DNA of 64,000 nt from Ovoidimarina sediminis (GTDB lineage Bacteria; Pseudomonadota; Alphaproteobacteria; Rhodobacterales; Rhodobacteraceae), in contig NZ_JAWHTE010000010.1 of assembly GCF_032586175.1 (NCBI RefSeq), forward strand, positions 87,825-151,824. Direction: 5' to 3'. Below, in pieces: positions 9,056 to 17,973 of the stretch (position 1 is its first letter; each line of letters starts with the position of its first letter). The notes below the pieces were generated by a model. That model ran no database searches. It was given only the letters and a program-made list of their open reading frames with translations, and was not told the origin of the DNA. A program made the position numbers and the translations under genes.

Positions 9056-9865
9056 TTATTGATTAGCTCTGTTCAGGGTTTGGTCCTCTTCTGACCGTTG
9101 GTGATACTCCCGCGGGGTGAGCCCGTCGAGGCTCGAGTGCGGGCGGTGGTGGTTGTAGTCGTCGCGCCATGCCGCAATCAAATGGCGGGCATGGCGCAAG
9201 CTGGAGAAGAGGTGCTCGTTCAGGCACTCATCCCGCAGTCGTCCGTTGAAGCTCTCCACGAAGCCGTTCTGCATGGGCTTGCCCGGCGCGATGTAGTGCC
9301 ATTCCACCTGGCTATCCTCCTGCCACTTGAGCATGGCGTTACTGGTCAGCTCCGTGCCGTTGTCGGAGCCCACCATGCAGGGCAAGCCGCGCATCTCGGC
9401 GATGCGATCCAGCTCTCGGGCGACCCGGATGCCGGAGATCGACGTATCCACAACCGTCGCCAGGCATTCCCGGCTGAAGTCGTCGATCACGCAGAGGATG
9501 CGGAACCTGCGGCCGTCATCCAGCGCGTCCGACACGAAGTCGAGCGACCAGCGCTGGTTCGGCCCCTGCGGGATCGTCATGGGCGCTCTTGTCCCGATCG
9601 CGCGCTTGCGTCCGCCCCGTTTTCGGACCGTTAACCCCTCTTCGCGGTAGAGCCGGTAGAGCTTCTTCCAGTTCACACCCCAACCCTCGCGCTTGAGCAG
9701 GACGTGCAGCCTTCGATAGCCGAACCGCCGCCGTTCAGACGCCAGTTCTTTCATCCTGGTACGCAGCTCCGTGTCCGCCGGGCGCATCGACTTGCGCCTA
9801 TAGACACGCGGATCGATCCCGGCCAACGCACAGGCCCGCCTCTGCGAGTAGCTCTTCTCCTTCAT
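9056..9865 (-). CDS. IS3-family transposase, OrfB
   Basis: 269 residues from the ATG of MKEKSYSQRRACALAG. The frame is open upstream to the -1 slippery site in orfA (KKLLRPGSRRKAVDWA), so the main product is probably an OrfAB fusion. An HTH_21-like region (ERRRFGYRRLHVLLKREGW) precedes the rve core: Asp in RWSLDFVSDALDDGRRF, Asp in GSDNGTELTSNAM, Glu in NGFVESFNGRLRDECLNEH. The C-terminus YNHHRPHSSLDGLTPREY is typical. All DDE residues are present. Confidence 0.93.
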   Translation of the reverse strand: MKEKSYSQRRACALAGIDPRVYRRKSMRPADTELRTRMKELASERRRFGYRRLHVLLKREGWGVNWKKLYRLYREEGLTVRKRGGRKRAIGTRAPMTIPQGPNQRWSLDFVSDALDDGRRFRILCVIDDFSRECLATVVDTSISGIRVARELDRIAEMRGLPCMVGSDNGTELTSNAMLKWQEDSQVEWHYIAPGKPMQNGFVESFNGRLRDECLNEHLFSSLRHARHLIAAWRDDYNHHRPHSSLDGLTPREYHQRSEEDQTLNRANQ

Positions 9866-9900
9866 GGCCCAGTCCACAGCTTTCCTCCTCGAACCGGGCC

Positions 9901-10167
9901 TCAGAAGTTTTTTCCGAGCATCTCTTTTAGTGTGGCCACATCCATCATCTGCTCGGCCAGCATCTTCTTCAGCTTTGCATTCTCGGCTTCGAGCGCCTTC
10001 AGCCGCTTCGCGTCGGCCACCTCCATGCCCCCGTACTTGCGTCGCCAGTTGTAGAATGTCGCATCGCTGATCCCGTGCTTGCGGCACAGGTCAGGCGCGT
10101 TCATGCCCGCTTGATGTTCCTTCAGGATGCCAATGATCTGCGATTCACTGAAACGGCTTCTCTTCAT
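9901..10167 (-). CDS. IS3-family transposase, OrfA
   Basis: 88 residues, MKRSRFSESQIIGILKEHQA at the start, with an HTH (LCRKHGISDATFYNWRRKYG) and a coiled-coil zipper (AKRLKALEAENAKLKKMLAE). It ends KEMLGKNF. Codons GGA AAA AAC contain A-AAA-AAC, one of the strongest known -1 frameshift heptamers, which places OrfB in frame. It is the DNA-recognition subunit of the same element. Confidence 0.93.
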   Translation of the reverse strand: MKRSRFSESQIIGILKEHQAGMNAPDLCRKHGISDATFYNWRRKYGGMEVADAKRLKALEAENAKLKKMLAEQMMDVATLKEMLGKNF

Positions 10168-10298
10168 CGTCTGTCTTCTCAGATGGAGAACAGGCTAACC
10201 CCAAACCGAGGACTTTTCAGGGGAGCAGGTCAATGCCTCCAAGCTATCATGCTGGATTCATGCAGTGAATCCCTCGAACGATTTGTGCAACAAGGCCC

Positions 10299-10494
10299 TT
10301 CGAAGTGCCGCCCTTCAATTCCAACAAGCCTGTCTGATCGCCAGAAAGTTCCCAAGCGCGGCAGCTGAACTGATTAGGTCATCTGTACTAGATTGAATAT
10401 GGCCTTTCTGATACCATAACACTCGGTCCGCAAAAAAATTGCGGCGAGCGTCAACCGTGACATCGATCCAAAACGTAGGCCGAAGGAGACGACG
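10299..10494. other. Upstream region of the sulfatase-DUF3604 operon
   Basis: 196 bp between the IS5 relic and the sulfatase start. It is AT-richer than the genes around it and must hold the operon promoter unless the IS elements supply one. GAAGGAGACGACG just before the ATG at 10495 is a good ribosome site. I see no operator palindrome that I would defend. Confidence 0.5.
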
Positions 10495-11961
10495 ATGCGC
10501 ACCAATGCACTGAACCTCGCTTTTGCGCTCCTGCTTGGGTTCTCGGCCACAGGCTCCGCCTTGGCACAATCCAGGCAACCCAATGTTGTTCTAATGCTGG
10601 CCGACAACCTGGGATATGGCGACGTTGGCGCATATGGCGCTGGCGAGATCCGCGGCATGCCGACGCCACATATAGATCAGCTTGCGGCGGAGGGTTTGCG
10701 CCTTACGCAGTTCTTGGTGGAACCTGGCTGTACACCTTCCCGTGCGGGATTGATGACCGGGCGTTACTCAATCCGCTCGGGCCTCTCGAAGATCCTTCTG
10801 CGTGGGACGACGAACACCCTAAAAGCCGAGGAGATTACGCTCGCCGAGGTTTTCAAGTCACGCGGCTACCGTACCGCGTATATGGGCAAATGGCACCTCG
10901 GCTCCGACGAAGAAAGCCAGCCCCAAAATCAAGGCTTTGACGAATGGCGGTTCGGCTTCTTCGGCACAACAGAGGCAACGCTCTACGGCGAGAGCATGGC
11001 GCGCACGAAGGCGCCAGAAAAGTGGCTAGCACTGATCCCTCAGATCATCGAGGCGGACCATGCAGGAGGACCGGTGAAGCCTGTACGAGCCTATGACTTG
11101 GAGTATCGGCGCTTCGTTGATCGGGATATCGCGAATGCAGCGGTCGACTACATCAAGACCCATGCTGGTTCGGACACACCTTTCTTCCTTTTCCTCGGTT
11201 GGACGCGACCGCATTATCCTAATGATGCAGCTCCAGAATATCACGGCAAATCACGTATCGGGTCCTACGGCGATAGCGTCATGGAACTGGATGGCAGAAC
11301 CGGCGAGGTCTTGGGTGCGCTTTCCGAAGCTGAAATCGAGGACGATACGATCGTCATTTTTTTATCAGATAACGGACCAACCAAGACGAGCGGTACGGTC
11401 GGTGAAATCAACAACGGGTCAGCAGGACCATGGCGCGGCGAACTAGGTGACGGTCTGGAGGGTTCTATCCGCACGATCGGCATGATCCGCTGGCCAGGAA
11501 GAATCGCACCAGGCGTTACAAACGAGATGATCTCGGTCCATGATTTCCTGCCCACGCTGGCGAATATCATTGATGCGGACATTCCGTCGGATCGGCCAAT
11601 GGATGGCATAGACCAGTCGGCTTTTCTTTTCGGTCAACAGCCGACCTCCAATCGTGAGCACCTGCTCACGTTTATCGGTGATCGGTTGGTTGCCGTGCGT
11701 TATCGACAGTGGAGGATGTATCCGGTCTCCTTTTCGTCGACCGACGGAACTGCGACGACCGGAGGATACCTTGGCCGCATGGGCGAGACGGCGGGTTTGC
11801 CTGAAATCTACAATATCGAGGCTGATCCACGCGAGGAACGCAATGTCGGTGCGGAAAACGGATGGCTCGTCGTCCCCTATCTGCAATTGATCGGGGAGTA
11901 CATGGCGACACTCCAAGACCACCCAAATCCGAAAGCTGCAAACCTTACTGATTTCCGATGA
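10495..11961 (+). CDS. Sulfatase (arylsulfatase, formylglycine type), exported
   Basis: 488 residues with a signal peptide (1-25, cleavage near ALAQS). Metal ligands are seen in LADNLGYGD (Asp37, Asn38) and in LSDNGPT. The formylglycine site is Cys79 in CTPSRAGLMTGR, followed by AYMGKWHLG with the conserved Lys/His. It removes sulfate from an organic sulfate ester in the periplasm after Cys79 is oxidised by a formylglycine-generating enzyme; no such enzyme is encoded in this window. The C-terminal region (YNIEADPREERNVGAENGW) is typical of the family. The AGGAG ribosome site is well spaced. It is followed 115 bp later by the DUF3604 pair in the same direction. The substrate is unknown. Confidence 0.93.
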   Translation: MRTNALNLAFALLLGFSATGSALAQSRQPNVVLMLADNLGYGDVGAYGAGEIRGMPTPHIDQLAAEGLRLTQFLVEPGCTPSRAGLMTGRYSIRSGLSKILLRGTTNTLKAEEITLAEVFKSRGYRTAYMGKWHLGSDEESQPQNQGFDEWRFGFFGTTEATLYGESMARTKAPEKWLALIPQIIEADHAGGPVKPVRAYDLEYRRFVDRDIANAAVDYIKTHAGSDTPFFLFLGWTRPHYPNDAAPEYHGKSRIGSYGDSVMELDGRTGEVLGALSEAEIEDDTIVIFLSDNGPTKTSGTVGEINNGSAGPWRGELGDGLEGSIRTIGMIRWPGRIAPGVTNEMISVHDFLPTLANIIDADIPSDRPMDGIDQSAFLFGQQPTSNREHLLTFIGDRLVAVRYRQWRMYPVSFSSTDGTATTGGYLGRMGETAGLPEIYNIEADPREERNVGAENGWLVVPYLQLIGEYMATLQDHPNPKAANLTDFR

Positions 11962-12076
11962 CTAAACGATTTTCTTCTACCCGGCTACCAACTGAAAAAT
12001 GTACCGGGCGTCATAGCGAAGTCTCTGGCCCAGTAGCCCTGAAGCTGAATGCAAAAGAAAAGAAGGGGAGACAACG

Positions 12077-13996
12077 ATGATCAGACGCCTTGCCTTGCTA
12101 GCGGCGACCGTTCTTTACGCGAACATTGCATCGGCACAGTTTTTGCCTTCGGAAGAATCTCTCTCCGACCTCTATTCCGGCAAGGCCTATTCTCCCTACG
12201 CCAACCGCGGCTTTCCCAGCCGAGTGTTTTGGGGCGACACCCACTTGCATACAGGGCTGTCGCCCGATGCTGGGCTTTTTGGCAATACCACCGGGCTTGA
12301 CGAAGCCTACCGCTTTGCCCGTGGCGAACAGGTTATGGCGTCGTCCGGCCAGCCTGCCCGGCTAGCACGCCCCTTGGACTGGCTGGTCCTGACCGAACAT
12401 TCCGATGCGATGGGCATGATCTCGGACATCTTCGCTGGCACGCCGGCAGTGATGGCCACCGAACAGGGCGCGCGCTGGCATAAGGCGCTGAGCGCCGGTG
12501 GAGAAGAGTCCGCAGCGGCGGCTTTGGAGCTGATCACCACCTTTTCACAGGGCCAAGTGGAGCCAGCACTAATCGGAAACTATGTGCCCGGCACTCCTGG
12601 CTATCAGTCAGTCTGGCAGTCGATCATCGACGCGGCCGAACGCTACAATGAACCGGGCCGGTTTACAGCGCTCATTGGATTTGAGTGGACCTCGGTTCCC
12701 TTGGGCAACAACTTACATCGAAACGTGGTTCTGCGCGACAATGGCAATAAGGCATCACTGGTGGAGCCGCCGGTCACGATTCCGCCCTTCGGCAGTACTG
12801 ATCCACACCACCTTTACGACTGGCTGGAAGCCTATGAGGAAAAGACCGGTGGCAAGGCATTTGCACTCGCTCATAACGGCAATCTGTCGAACGGGCGAAT
12901 GTTCCCCACCGAAAAAAGGTTCGACGGCAGCACCGTCGATCAGCGGTACGTGGAACGGCGCGCCCGTTGGGAACCGCTTTACGAGATCACCCAGATCAAG
13001 GGCGACGGCGAGGCCCACCCGATGCTTAGCCCCGACGATGAATTCGCGGACTATGAGAACTGGGATGCCGGCAACCTCGATCTTTCCGAAGCGAAGACCA
13101 CCGACATGCTCGCAGCAGAGTATGCCCGCGAGGCCTTAAAGCGTGGCTTCGAACTTGAGGCTAGGTTTGGGACCAACCCATATCGCTTCGGTTTTTCGGG
13201 TGCCACCGACAGCCACACATCGTTGTCGACTGCGGATGAGGACAACTATTTCGGCAAGTCAACCATTGCCGAACCCTCGCCTAAACGTATGGAACATCCA
13301 TTTACCAAGAACGAGAACGGGGCGTTCGAAGGCTATGAATTGGTCGCTTCGGGCTATACCGGTGTCTGGGCGATGGAGAACACCCGCGCCTCGCTGTGGG
13401 ACGCGATGGTGCGGCGTGAAACATATGCCACGACTGGCCCGCGCATGACGGTGCGTTTTTTTGGCGGATGGGATTTCACCGAGAGTGATCTCAACAGCCG
13501 CCAGCCCGCCTTCCGTGGCTACGAAAAAGGCGTGCCTATGGGTGCTGACCTGCGCACAAGGGCGAGTGATGCGCCAAGCTTCATGGTCTATGCCCTACGC
13601 GATCCGATCGGCGCTAATCTGGACCGGATTCAGATCGTCAAAGGATGGCGCGACGCCGACGGATCCTTGCAGGAAAAGGTCTATGATGTGGCCTGGTCGG
13701 ACGACCGCCAGCCTGCCGCCGATGGCTTCGTCCCGCCCGTTGGCAACACGGTAGATGTCGAAAATGCGAACTGGTTTAACACCATCGGCGCATCAGAACT
13801 GGGCACTGTCTGGACCGATCCGGATTTCGATCCTGCAGTTCCAGCCTTCTACTACACCCGCGTCCTTGAAATTCCGACACCGCGTTGGGTGGTTTATGAC
13901 GCGTTCCGGTTCGGAGTGGAGATCCCCGAAGGTGCCGAAACCTCGGGCCAGGAGCGCGCCTATACCTCACCCATTTGGTACACGCCGCAAGGCTGA
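12077..13996 (+). CDS. DUF3604 protein (PHP-like metallohydrolase), copy 1, exported
   Basis: 639 residues with a signal peptide (1-20, cleavage after ASA). The conserved motifs look like those of PHP-type phosphoesterases: HxH in FWGDTHLHTG (His56, His58), TEHSDAMG (Glu107, His108), ALAHNGNLSNG and a late SGATDSHTS. Together these could bind two or three metal ions. The DUF3604 family (PF12228) has no firmly established reaction that I know of; phosphoester or related ester hydrolysis is an inference. The downstream paralogue is clearly similar across its whole length. The GGGGAGACAACG ribosome site is clear. It is part of the sulfatase operon. Confidence 0.88.
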   Translation: MIRRLALLAATVLYANIASAQFLPSEESLSDLYSGKAYSPYANRGFPSRVFWGDTHLHTGLSPDAGLFGNTTGLDEAYRFARGEQVMASSGQPARLARPLDWLVLTEHSDAMGMISDIFAGTPAVMATEQGARWHKALSAGGEESAAAALELITTFSQGQVEPALIGNYVPGTPGYQSVWQSIIDAAERYNEPGRFTALIGFEWTSVPLGNNLHRNVVLRDNGNKASLVEPPVTIPPFGSTDPHHLYDWLEAYEEKTGGKAFALAHNGNLSNGRMFPTEKRFDGSTVDQRYVERRARWEPLYEITQIKGDGEAHPMLSPDDEFADYENWDAGNLDLSEAKTTDMLAAEYAREALKRGFELEARFGTNPYRFGFSGATDSHTSLSTADEDNYFGKSTIAEPSPKRMEHPFTKNENGAFEGYELVASGYTGVWAMENTRASLWDAMVRRETYATTGPRMTVRFFGGWDFTESDLNSRQPAFRGYEKGVPMGADLRTRASDAPSFMVYALRDPIGANLDRIQIVKGWRDADGSLQEKVYDVAWSDDRQPAADGFVPPVGNTVDVENANWFNTIGASELGTVWTDPDFDPAVPAFYYTRVLEIPTPRWVVYDAFRFGVEIPEGAETSGQERAYTSPIWYTPQG

Positions 13997-14015
13997 TTTG
14001 AAGAAGGAACCCGAT

Positions 14016-15911
14016 ATGAAAACTCTGATGACACCCCTGCTGGCATGTACCCTGCTGACACTGTCGGGCACCACAGGTGGCGCCCAGGAGTCTTTTGGCG
14101 AGGGCACGGTCGGCGTGCTGGCGCAGCCGAGCTATTCTCCCTATGCGGGACGCAACTTTCCTACTAGGCCGCTTTGGGGTGATACGCACCTGCACACCGC
14201 CTTGTCGCTCGACGCTCGCGCCGCGGGCGTAATTCTGACTCATGACGACGCTTACAACTTCGCCAAGGGCGAAGAGATCACTACCTCGAATGGCATGCGC
14301 GCGCGGATCGGCCAGCCACTGGACTGGCTGGTGATCACCGACCATTCCGATGCCATGGGCGCAATGAACGAAGTTGTGGCTGGCAATCCGATGCTGATGA
14401 CCGACGCAACAGTGCGTGACTGGCATGAACGCATCAACCAAGGTGGTGCGGTAGCGCTCGAGGCTGGGTTGGACATCGTTGACAAGTTCTCTCAGGGCAA
14501 TTCGCCAGAGATCCTCTTGTCCCGCAAGTTCCAGCGGCAGATCTGGGATGGCGTGCTGGAAGATGCTGAAGAGCATAACGATCCAGGTCGGTTCACTGCG
14601 ATCATCGGATTCGAGTGGACCTCGACTCCAGGCGGTAACAATCTGCACCGCAACGTGCTGCTCCGTGATGGAGCCGACAAGGCGGGTTTGGTGCTGCCGC
14701 TGACGGTGGCCGAGGGCGTGGATCCGCGCAAGCTCTGGGCATGGATGGAAAACTACGAGGAAAAGACCGGCGGACAGATGCTGACGCTGGCCCATAACGG
14801 TAACCTATCGAACGGCATTATGTTCCCGGTCGACAGGCTCGAATTCGGCGAGGAGATGACTGCTGAGTACGTCGAAATGCGCGCCAGGTGGGAGCCGCTG
14901 TACGAATACACCCAGATAAAGGGTGATGGCGAGGCGCACCCCGCGCTGAGCCCCAATGATGAATTTGCAGACTACGAAACCTGGGACCGCAATAACCTTG
15001 GCCCGGTGCCAAAAGAGCCGGACATGATCCAGTACGAATACGCTCGCGAGGCGCTGAAGAATGGACTGCTGCTGGAAGACCGGCTCGGCACCAACCCATA
15101 CAAGTTCGGCGCCTCGGGCGCCACTGACAGCCATACCGGCATGGCCACGGCGGAAGAGAACAACTTTTTTGGCAAGCATTCGCTGACCGAGCCTAACGAA
15201 AATCGGATGACCACCGATGTAGGGCATTTCGACACCGTTAGCTGGCCTGGCTGGTATCAAGCTTCGTCGGGTTACACCGCTGTCTGGGCAACCGAAAACA
15301 CGCGCGAAGCTATTTTCGACGCGATGATGCGCAAGGAAACTTACGCGACCACCGGATCGCGCATCACTGTGCGGTTCTTCGGCGGCTACGACTTTGTGGC
15401 CAAGGATGCGCTCAGTCGGCGGCCTGCGAATGAAGGCTATGCCAAGGGAGTGCCAATGGGTGGCGACCTGCCACCAGCACCAGAGGGCAAGGCACCGACG
15501 TTTCTCGTGGGCGCGTTGAGGGATGCCTACAGCGGCAATCTCGATCGCATACAGATCGTAAAAGGTTGGCTAAACGCAGACGGGACAACAGGCGAGAAAG
15601 TTTACGATGTGGCCTGTGCTCAGAGGGCAATTGTCGATCACGAATGTGCGGGCGATGTCGGGAACACTGTAGACGTAGCCAATGCTACTTGGACAAACAC
15701 CATCGGTGATCCAGAACTCATAACGGTTTGGGCTGATCCGGATTTCGATCCCGCGCGACCTGCGGTTTACTATGCCCGTGTGATTGAAATTCCGACCCCG
15801 CGTTGGACGGCCTATGAGGCCAAGTATTTTGGCATCGAGGCGCCTGCTGAATCACCTATGATCACGCAGGAGAGGGCGTACACCTCGCCAATTTGGTATA
15901 CGCCTGACTGA
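14016..15911 (+). CDS. DUF3604 protein (PHP-like metallohydrolase), copy 2, exported
   Basis: 631 residues from the ATG at 14016, which has GAAGGAAC in front; a longer frame upstream overlaps copy 1 and is not real. Signal peptide at residues 1-24. The motifs match copy 1: LWGDTHLHTALS, ITDHSDAMG (Asp replaces the Glu seen in copy 1), TLAHNGNLSNG and SGATDSHTG. Both proteins end with RAYTSPIWYTP. Tandem duplication followed by divergence is evident. The Glu/Asp difference near the metal site and an extra cysteine pair near residue 540 may mark different substrates or stability. Confidence 0.88.
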   Translation: MKTLMTPLLACTLLTLSGTTGGAQESFGEGTVGVLAQPSYSPYAGRNFPTRPLWGDTHLHTALSLDARAAGVILTHDDAYNFAKGEEITTSNGMRARIGQPLDWLVITDHSDAMGAMNEVVAGNPMLMTDATVRDWHERINQGGAVALEAGLDIVDKFSQGNSPEILLSRKFQRQIWDGVLEDAEEHNDPGRFTAIIGFEWTSTPGGNNLHRNVLLRDGADKAGLVLPLTVAEGVDPRKLWAWMENYEEKTGGQMLTLAHNGNLSNGIMFPVDRLEFGEEMTAEYVEMRARWEPLYEYTQIKGDGEAHPALSPNDEFADYETWDRNNLGPVPKEPDMIQYEYAREALKNGLLLEDRLGTNPYKFGASGATDSHTGMATAEENNFFGKHSLTEPNENRMTTDVGHFDTVSWPGWYQASSGYTAVWATENTREAIFDAMMRKETYATTGSRITVRFFGGYDFVAKDALSRRPANEGYAKGVPMGGDLPPAPEGKAPTFLVGALRDAYSGNLDRIQIVKGWLNADGTTGEKVYDVACAQRAIVDHECAGDVGNTVDVANATWTNTIGDPELITVWADPDFDPARPAVYYARVIEIPTPRWTAYEAKYFGIEAPAESPMITQERAYTSPIWYTPD

Positions 15912-15926
15912 TAACGAAACCTGTTT

Positions 15927-16781
15927 GTGACAAGGGAATCGATCACGTCTGCTGCTTTGCTCGTTCGTGCCTTGCGCGAACCCCTCGTTCATTTTCTGAT
16001 CGTTGGTGCATTTTTGTTCGTTGTACTGGAAGCGTCCGGCGAGGAAAAAGACTGGCGCCCAGGAAAGATCGTCATAACCGAGGAGACTGTCGATCGTCTG
16101 TCGGCCAACTTCGAGGCGACATGGCGAAGGTCACCGGACCAACGCGAGTTGAATCTTCTGATCGAAGACTATGTTCGGGAAGAAATCTATGTTCGCGAGG
16201 CCCTCGCCCTCGGCCTGGATCAGGACGACGCGGTAATCCGAAAGCGACTGCGCCAGAAGATGGAGTTCGTCGCAGCGTCGTTTGCCGCAGCGATGGAGCC
16301 TACGGAAGAAGAACTTCGCGAGTTTTTCGCAGAGAATGCCGACAAATACGTGATCGAGGGCGCTTTGGCCTTCCAGCAGGTTTTCTTAGGCGAGCGGCCC
16401 CACGAGGCGAGAGTGGTTGCAGTTCGCAAAGCACTTGCAGATGGAACGGACCCGATGACGATTGGCGAGCGTACAATGCTGCCAAGTGAAATTGGCCTCT
16501 CCAGCGCCGTGACCATCGATAATTCCTTCGGTCCGGGGTTCTACGAAGCGGTGATTCCGTTGGAGGCGGGTGAGTGGCATGGCCCGGTGAGTTCTTCCTT
16601 CGGAGTGCATATAGTTCGGGTGACGGACAGGAAGGAACCTGCCGCACCGGATTTCAAAAAGGTCATTGTTGCCGTGCGGGACGATTGGCGCCGGGCGAAT
16701 ATCGAACGCATCGTAGAGATGAACTTTGATCGGCTGCGCGAACACTACGAGATCAGTTTGCCCGAACCGGACGAAAAATGA
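15927..16781 (+). CDS. Membrane-anchored parvulin-type peptidyl-prolyl isomerase
   Basis: 284 residues from a GTG, 15 bp after the DUF3604 stop. One N-terminal membrane anchor (LREPLVHFLIVGAFLFVVLE, residues ~15-35) is followed by a SurA/PpiC-like chaperone segment (IEDYVREEIYVREALALG) and a degenerate rotamase domain ending GEWHGPVSSSFGVHIVRVTD. It would sit in the inner membrane facing the periplasm and help fold exported proteins. Its position suggests clients among the sulfatase and DUF3604 proteins. It overlaps HupE by ATGA, so the two are translationally coupled. The fold call is good; the client is inferred. Confidence 0.85.
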   Translation: MTRESITSAALLVRALREPLVHFLIVGAFLFVVLEASGEEKDWRPGKIVITEETVDRLSANFEATWRRSPDQRELNLLIEDYVREEIYVREALALGLDQDDAVIRKRLRQKMEFVAASFAAAMEPTEEELREFFAENADKYVIEGALAFQQVFLGERPHEARVVAVRKALADGTDPMTIGERTMLPSEIGLSSAVTIDNSFGPGFYEAVIPLEAGEWHGPVSSSFGVHIVRVTDRKEPAAPDFKKVIVAVRDDWRRANIERIVEMNFDRLREHYEISLPEPDEK

Positions 16782-17782
16782 AGAAGGCGCTGGTCCTCCT
16801 TTTCGTCGTCTTCGGTACATTAATGCCCGCTGGCCTAACATTCGGGCACGCGCTTGAGCCCGGCTACCTCTCGATTGAACAGGCGGAGGGTGGCGACTTT
16901 CGCATTTTTTGGCGTCGACCGGATGTCGGCGGCGCACCAATGCTGCTTGACCTTGAATTGCCCGAGAACTGTTCGCCTCGGCAGGCACTGCCTCCGCGCT
17001 TCGACGGGCGCGCCTGGATTTCAACGTTTTCCTCAGAATGCGTTGACGGCTTGGGCGGCGGCCGGATCACCATCCATGGTCTGGAAGCGACCCGAACAGA
17101 TGTGCTCGTGCGCCTTAGTGTCTCCAGCGGCACAACGCTGACAGAACGGCTCACGCCCGACCGAGTCATGATGGTGGTGCCGACCCGGCACGACCTGATC
17201 AGCGTCTTCGCGTCCTATTTCGGGTTGGGCTTCGAGCACATTCTCGAAGGTTGGGATCACCTTCTGTTCGTCTTCGCGCTCCTTCTTCTGATCCGTGACA
17301 GTTGGCGTCTCGTCGGGGCAGTCACGGCGTTCACGGTGTCCCACAGCATCACGTTAGCTGGCGCGACGCTCGGGTGGCTTTCTGTTCCGTCGGCGCCGGT
17401 CGAGGCGACGATTGCACTTTCGATCGTGTTTCTTGCATCGGAGCTCGCCCAAGCCACGCCCGGACGGCATCGGCTTTCGGAACGGTTCCCGTGGTTGATC
17501 ACGTTCAGCTTCGGTCTGCTTCACGGACTGGGTTTCGCGGGCGCGCTCGCCGAAATCGGCCTACCATCCGGCGAGGTGCCGCTCGCTCTCCTGGCCTTTA
17601 ACCTGGGTGTCGAAGCCGGTCAGCTTGCCTTTATTGCCGTCATCCTTGCCGTAGGCTGGCTAGGCAACGCAATCCCGAGAGTGAACCGATTTATGCTGAA
17701 CGCTACCACTCGAACTGGGGCGGCCTACGTTATTGGTTGCGCTGCTAGCTTCTGGTTGATCGAACGGATTGCCCAAGTTTAG
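16778..17782 (+). CDS. HupE/UreJ-type membrane protein
   Basis: 334 residues with a signal peptide, a periplasmic N-terminal domain that starts HALEPGYLSIEQ, and then about six membrane helices from residue ~150. Conserved histidine/acid motifs HILEGWDHLLF, SHSITLAGA and LLHGLGFAGALAE are typical of the HupE/UreJ_2 family, whose better-known relatives transport nickel or cobalt. It would supply a metal ion or handle it at the membrane; metal delivery to DUF3604 or sulfatase is my inference. It is the last gene of the operon and overlaps the isomerase gene by 4 bp. No hydrogenase or urease genes are nearby, which argues against the classical nickel role. Confidence 0.85.
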   Translation: MKKALVLLFVVFGTLMPAGLTFGHALEPGYLSIEQAEGGDFRIFWRRPDVGGAPMLLDLELPENCSPRQALPPRFDGRAWISTFSSECVDGLGGGRITIHGLEATRTDVLVRLSVSSGTTLTERLTPDRVMMVVPTRHDLISVFASYFGLGFEHILEGWDHLLFVFALLLLIRDSWRLVGAVTAFTVSHSITLAGATLGWLSVPSAPVEATIALSIVFLASELAQATPGRHRLSERFPWLITFSFGLLHGLGFAGALAEIGLPSGEVPLALLAFNLGVEAGQLAFIAVILAVGWLGNAIPRVNRFMLNATTRTGAAYVIGCAASFWLIERIAQV

Positions 17783-17973
17783 GGCCAGAGGTAATGGCGT
17801 CCGTTGTTCGCGCCGTTGCCGGAAATTCTAAAACTACTTCAAAGTCGTCACAGAGCCGCCTCCCACTCATGAGCGGCCAGGGAGGAAGCCGGATTCGAAC
17901 TCTGGGATCGGAATCGCGAATATCATTGTAGAACTAGCTTTTTGTTGGCTCCACTCCTTGGCGCAGCGGCTTC
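17783..17973. other. Intergenic gap between the sulfatase operon and the terminase element
   Basis: 191 bp without a gene. It contains GGATTCGAACTCTGG at about 17892, which resembles the inverted T-loop end of the tRNA-Ser at 24351 (GGATTCGAACCCTGG). The arms around it do not pair, so it is not a tRNA. It may be the left junction of the integrative element, but I cannot define an attachment site. Confidence 0.35.

Larger units (their letters stand above)
9030..10232 (-). mobile_element. IS3-family (IS407-like) insertion sequence with 4-bp target duplication
   Basis: The inverted ends TGACCTGCTCCCC lie at 9030-9042 and, reversed, at 10220-10232. The flanking direct repeat ATGC lies at 9026-9029 and 10233-10236. 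The element is 1203 bp and carries overlapping minus-strand orfA and orfB with an A-AAA-AAC slippery heptamer. A 4-bp duplication fits the IS407 subgroup. The intact ends and clean duplication suggest a recent insertion. It is a different IS from the one at 3734. Confidence 0.95.
8890..10298 (-). mobile_element. Decayed IS5-like element, interrupted by an IS3 element
   Basis: Read on the minus strand, a terminal repeat GGGCCTTGTTGCACAAAT starts at 10298. About 65 bp later, GGAGGCAT meets the inserted IS3 element (9030-10232). Removing that element and one ATGC copy joins GGAGGC to an ATG and the frame MSSWAPTNYKTTNWSAYNEA, the N-terminus of an IS5-type transposase. The frame then shifts (RGPMTILLDR is in another frame) and decays before the TetR gene. 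The opposite terminus and the rest of the transposase are missing. The element is dead. Confidence 0.75.

Noticed and set aside
16778..17782. Classical nickel transporter of hydrogenase or urease
   Set aside because: No hydrogenase or urease genes nearby, and the protein has the extra periplasmic domain of the HupE/UreJ_2 type.
17883..17930. Possible tRNA from a T-loop-like GGATTCGAAC
   Set aside because: The T-stem does not pair and there is no anticodon arm. Kept only as a weak junction hint.
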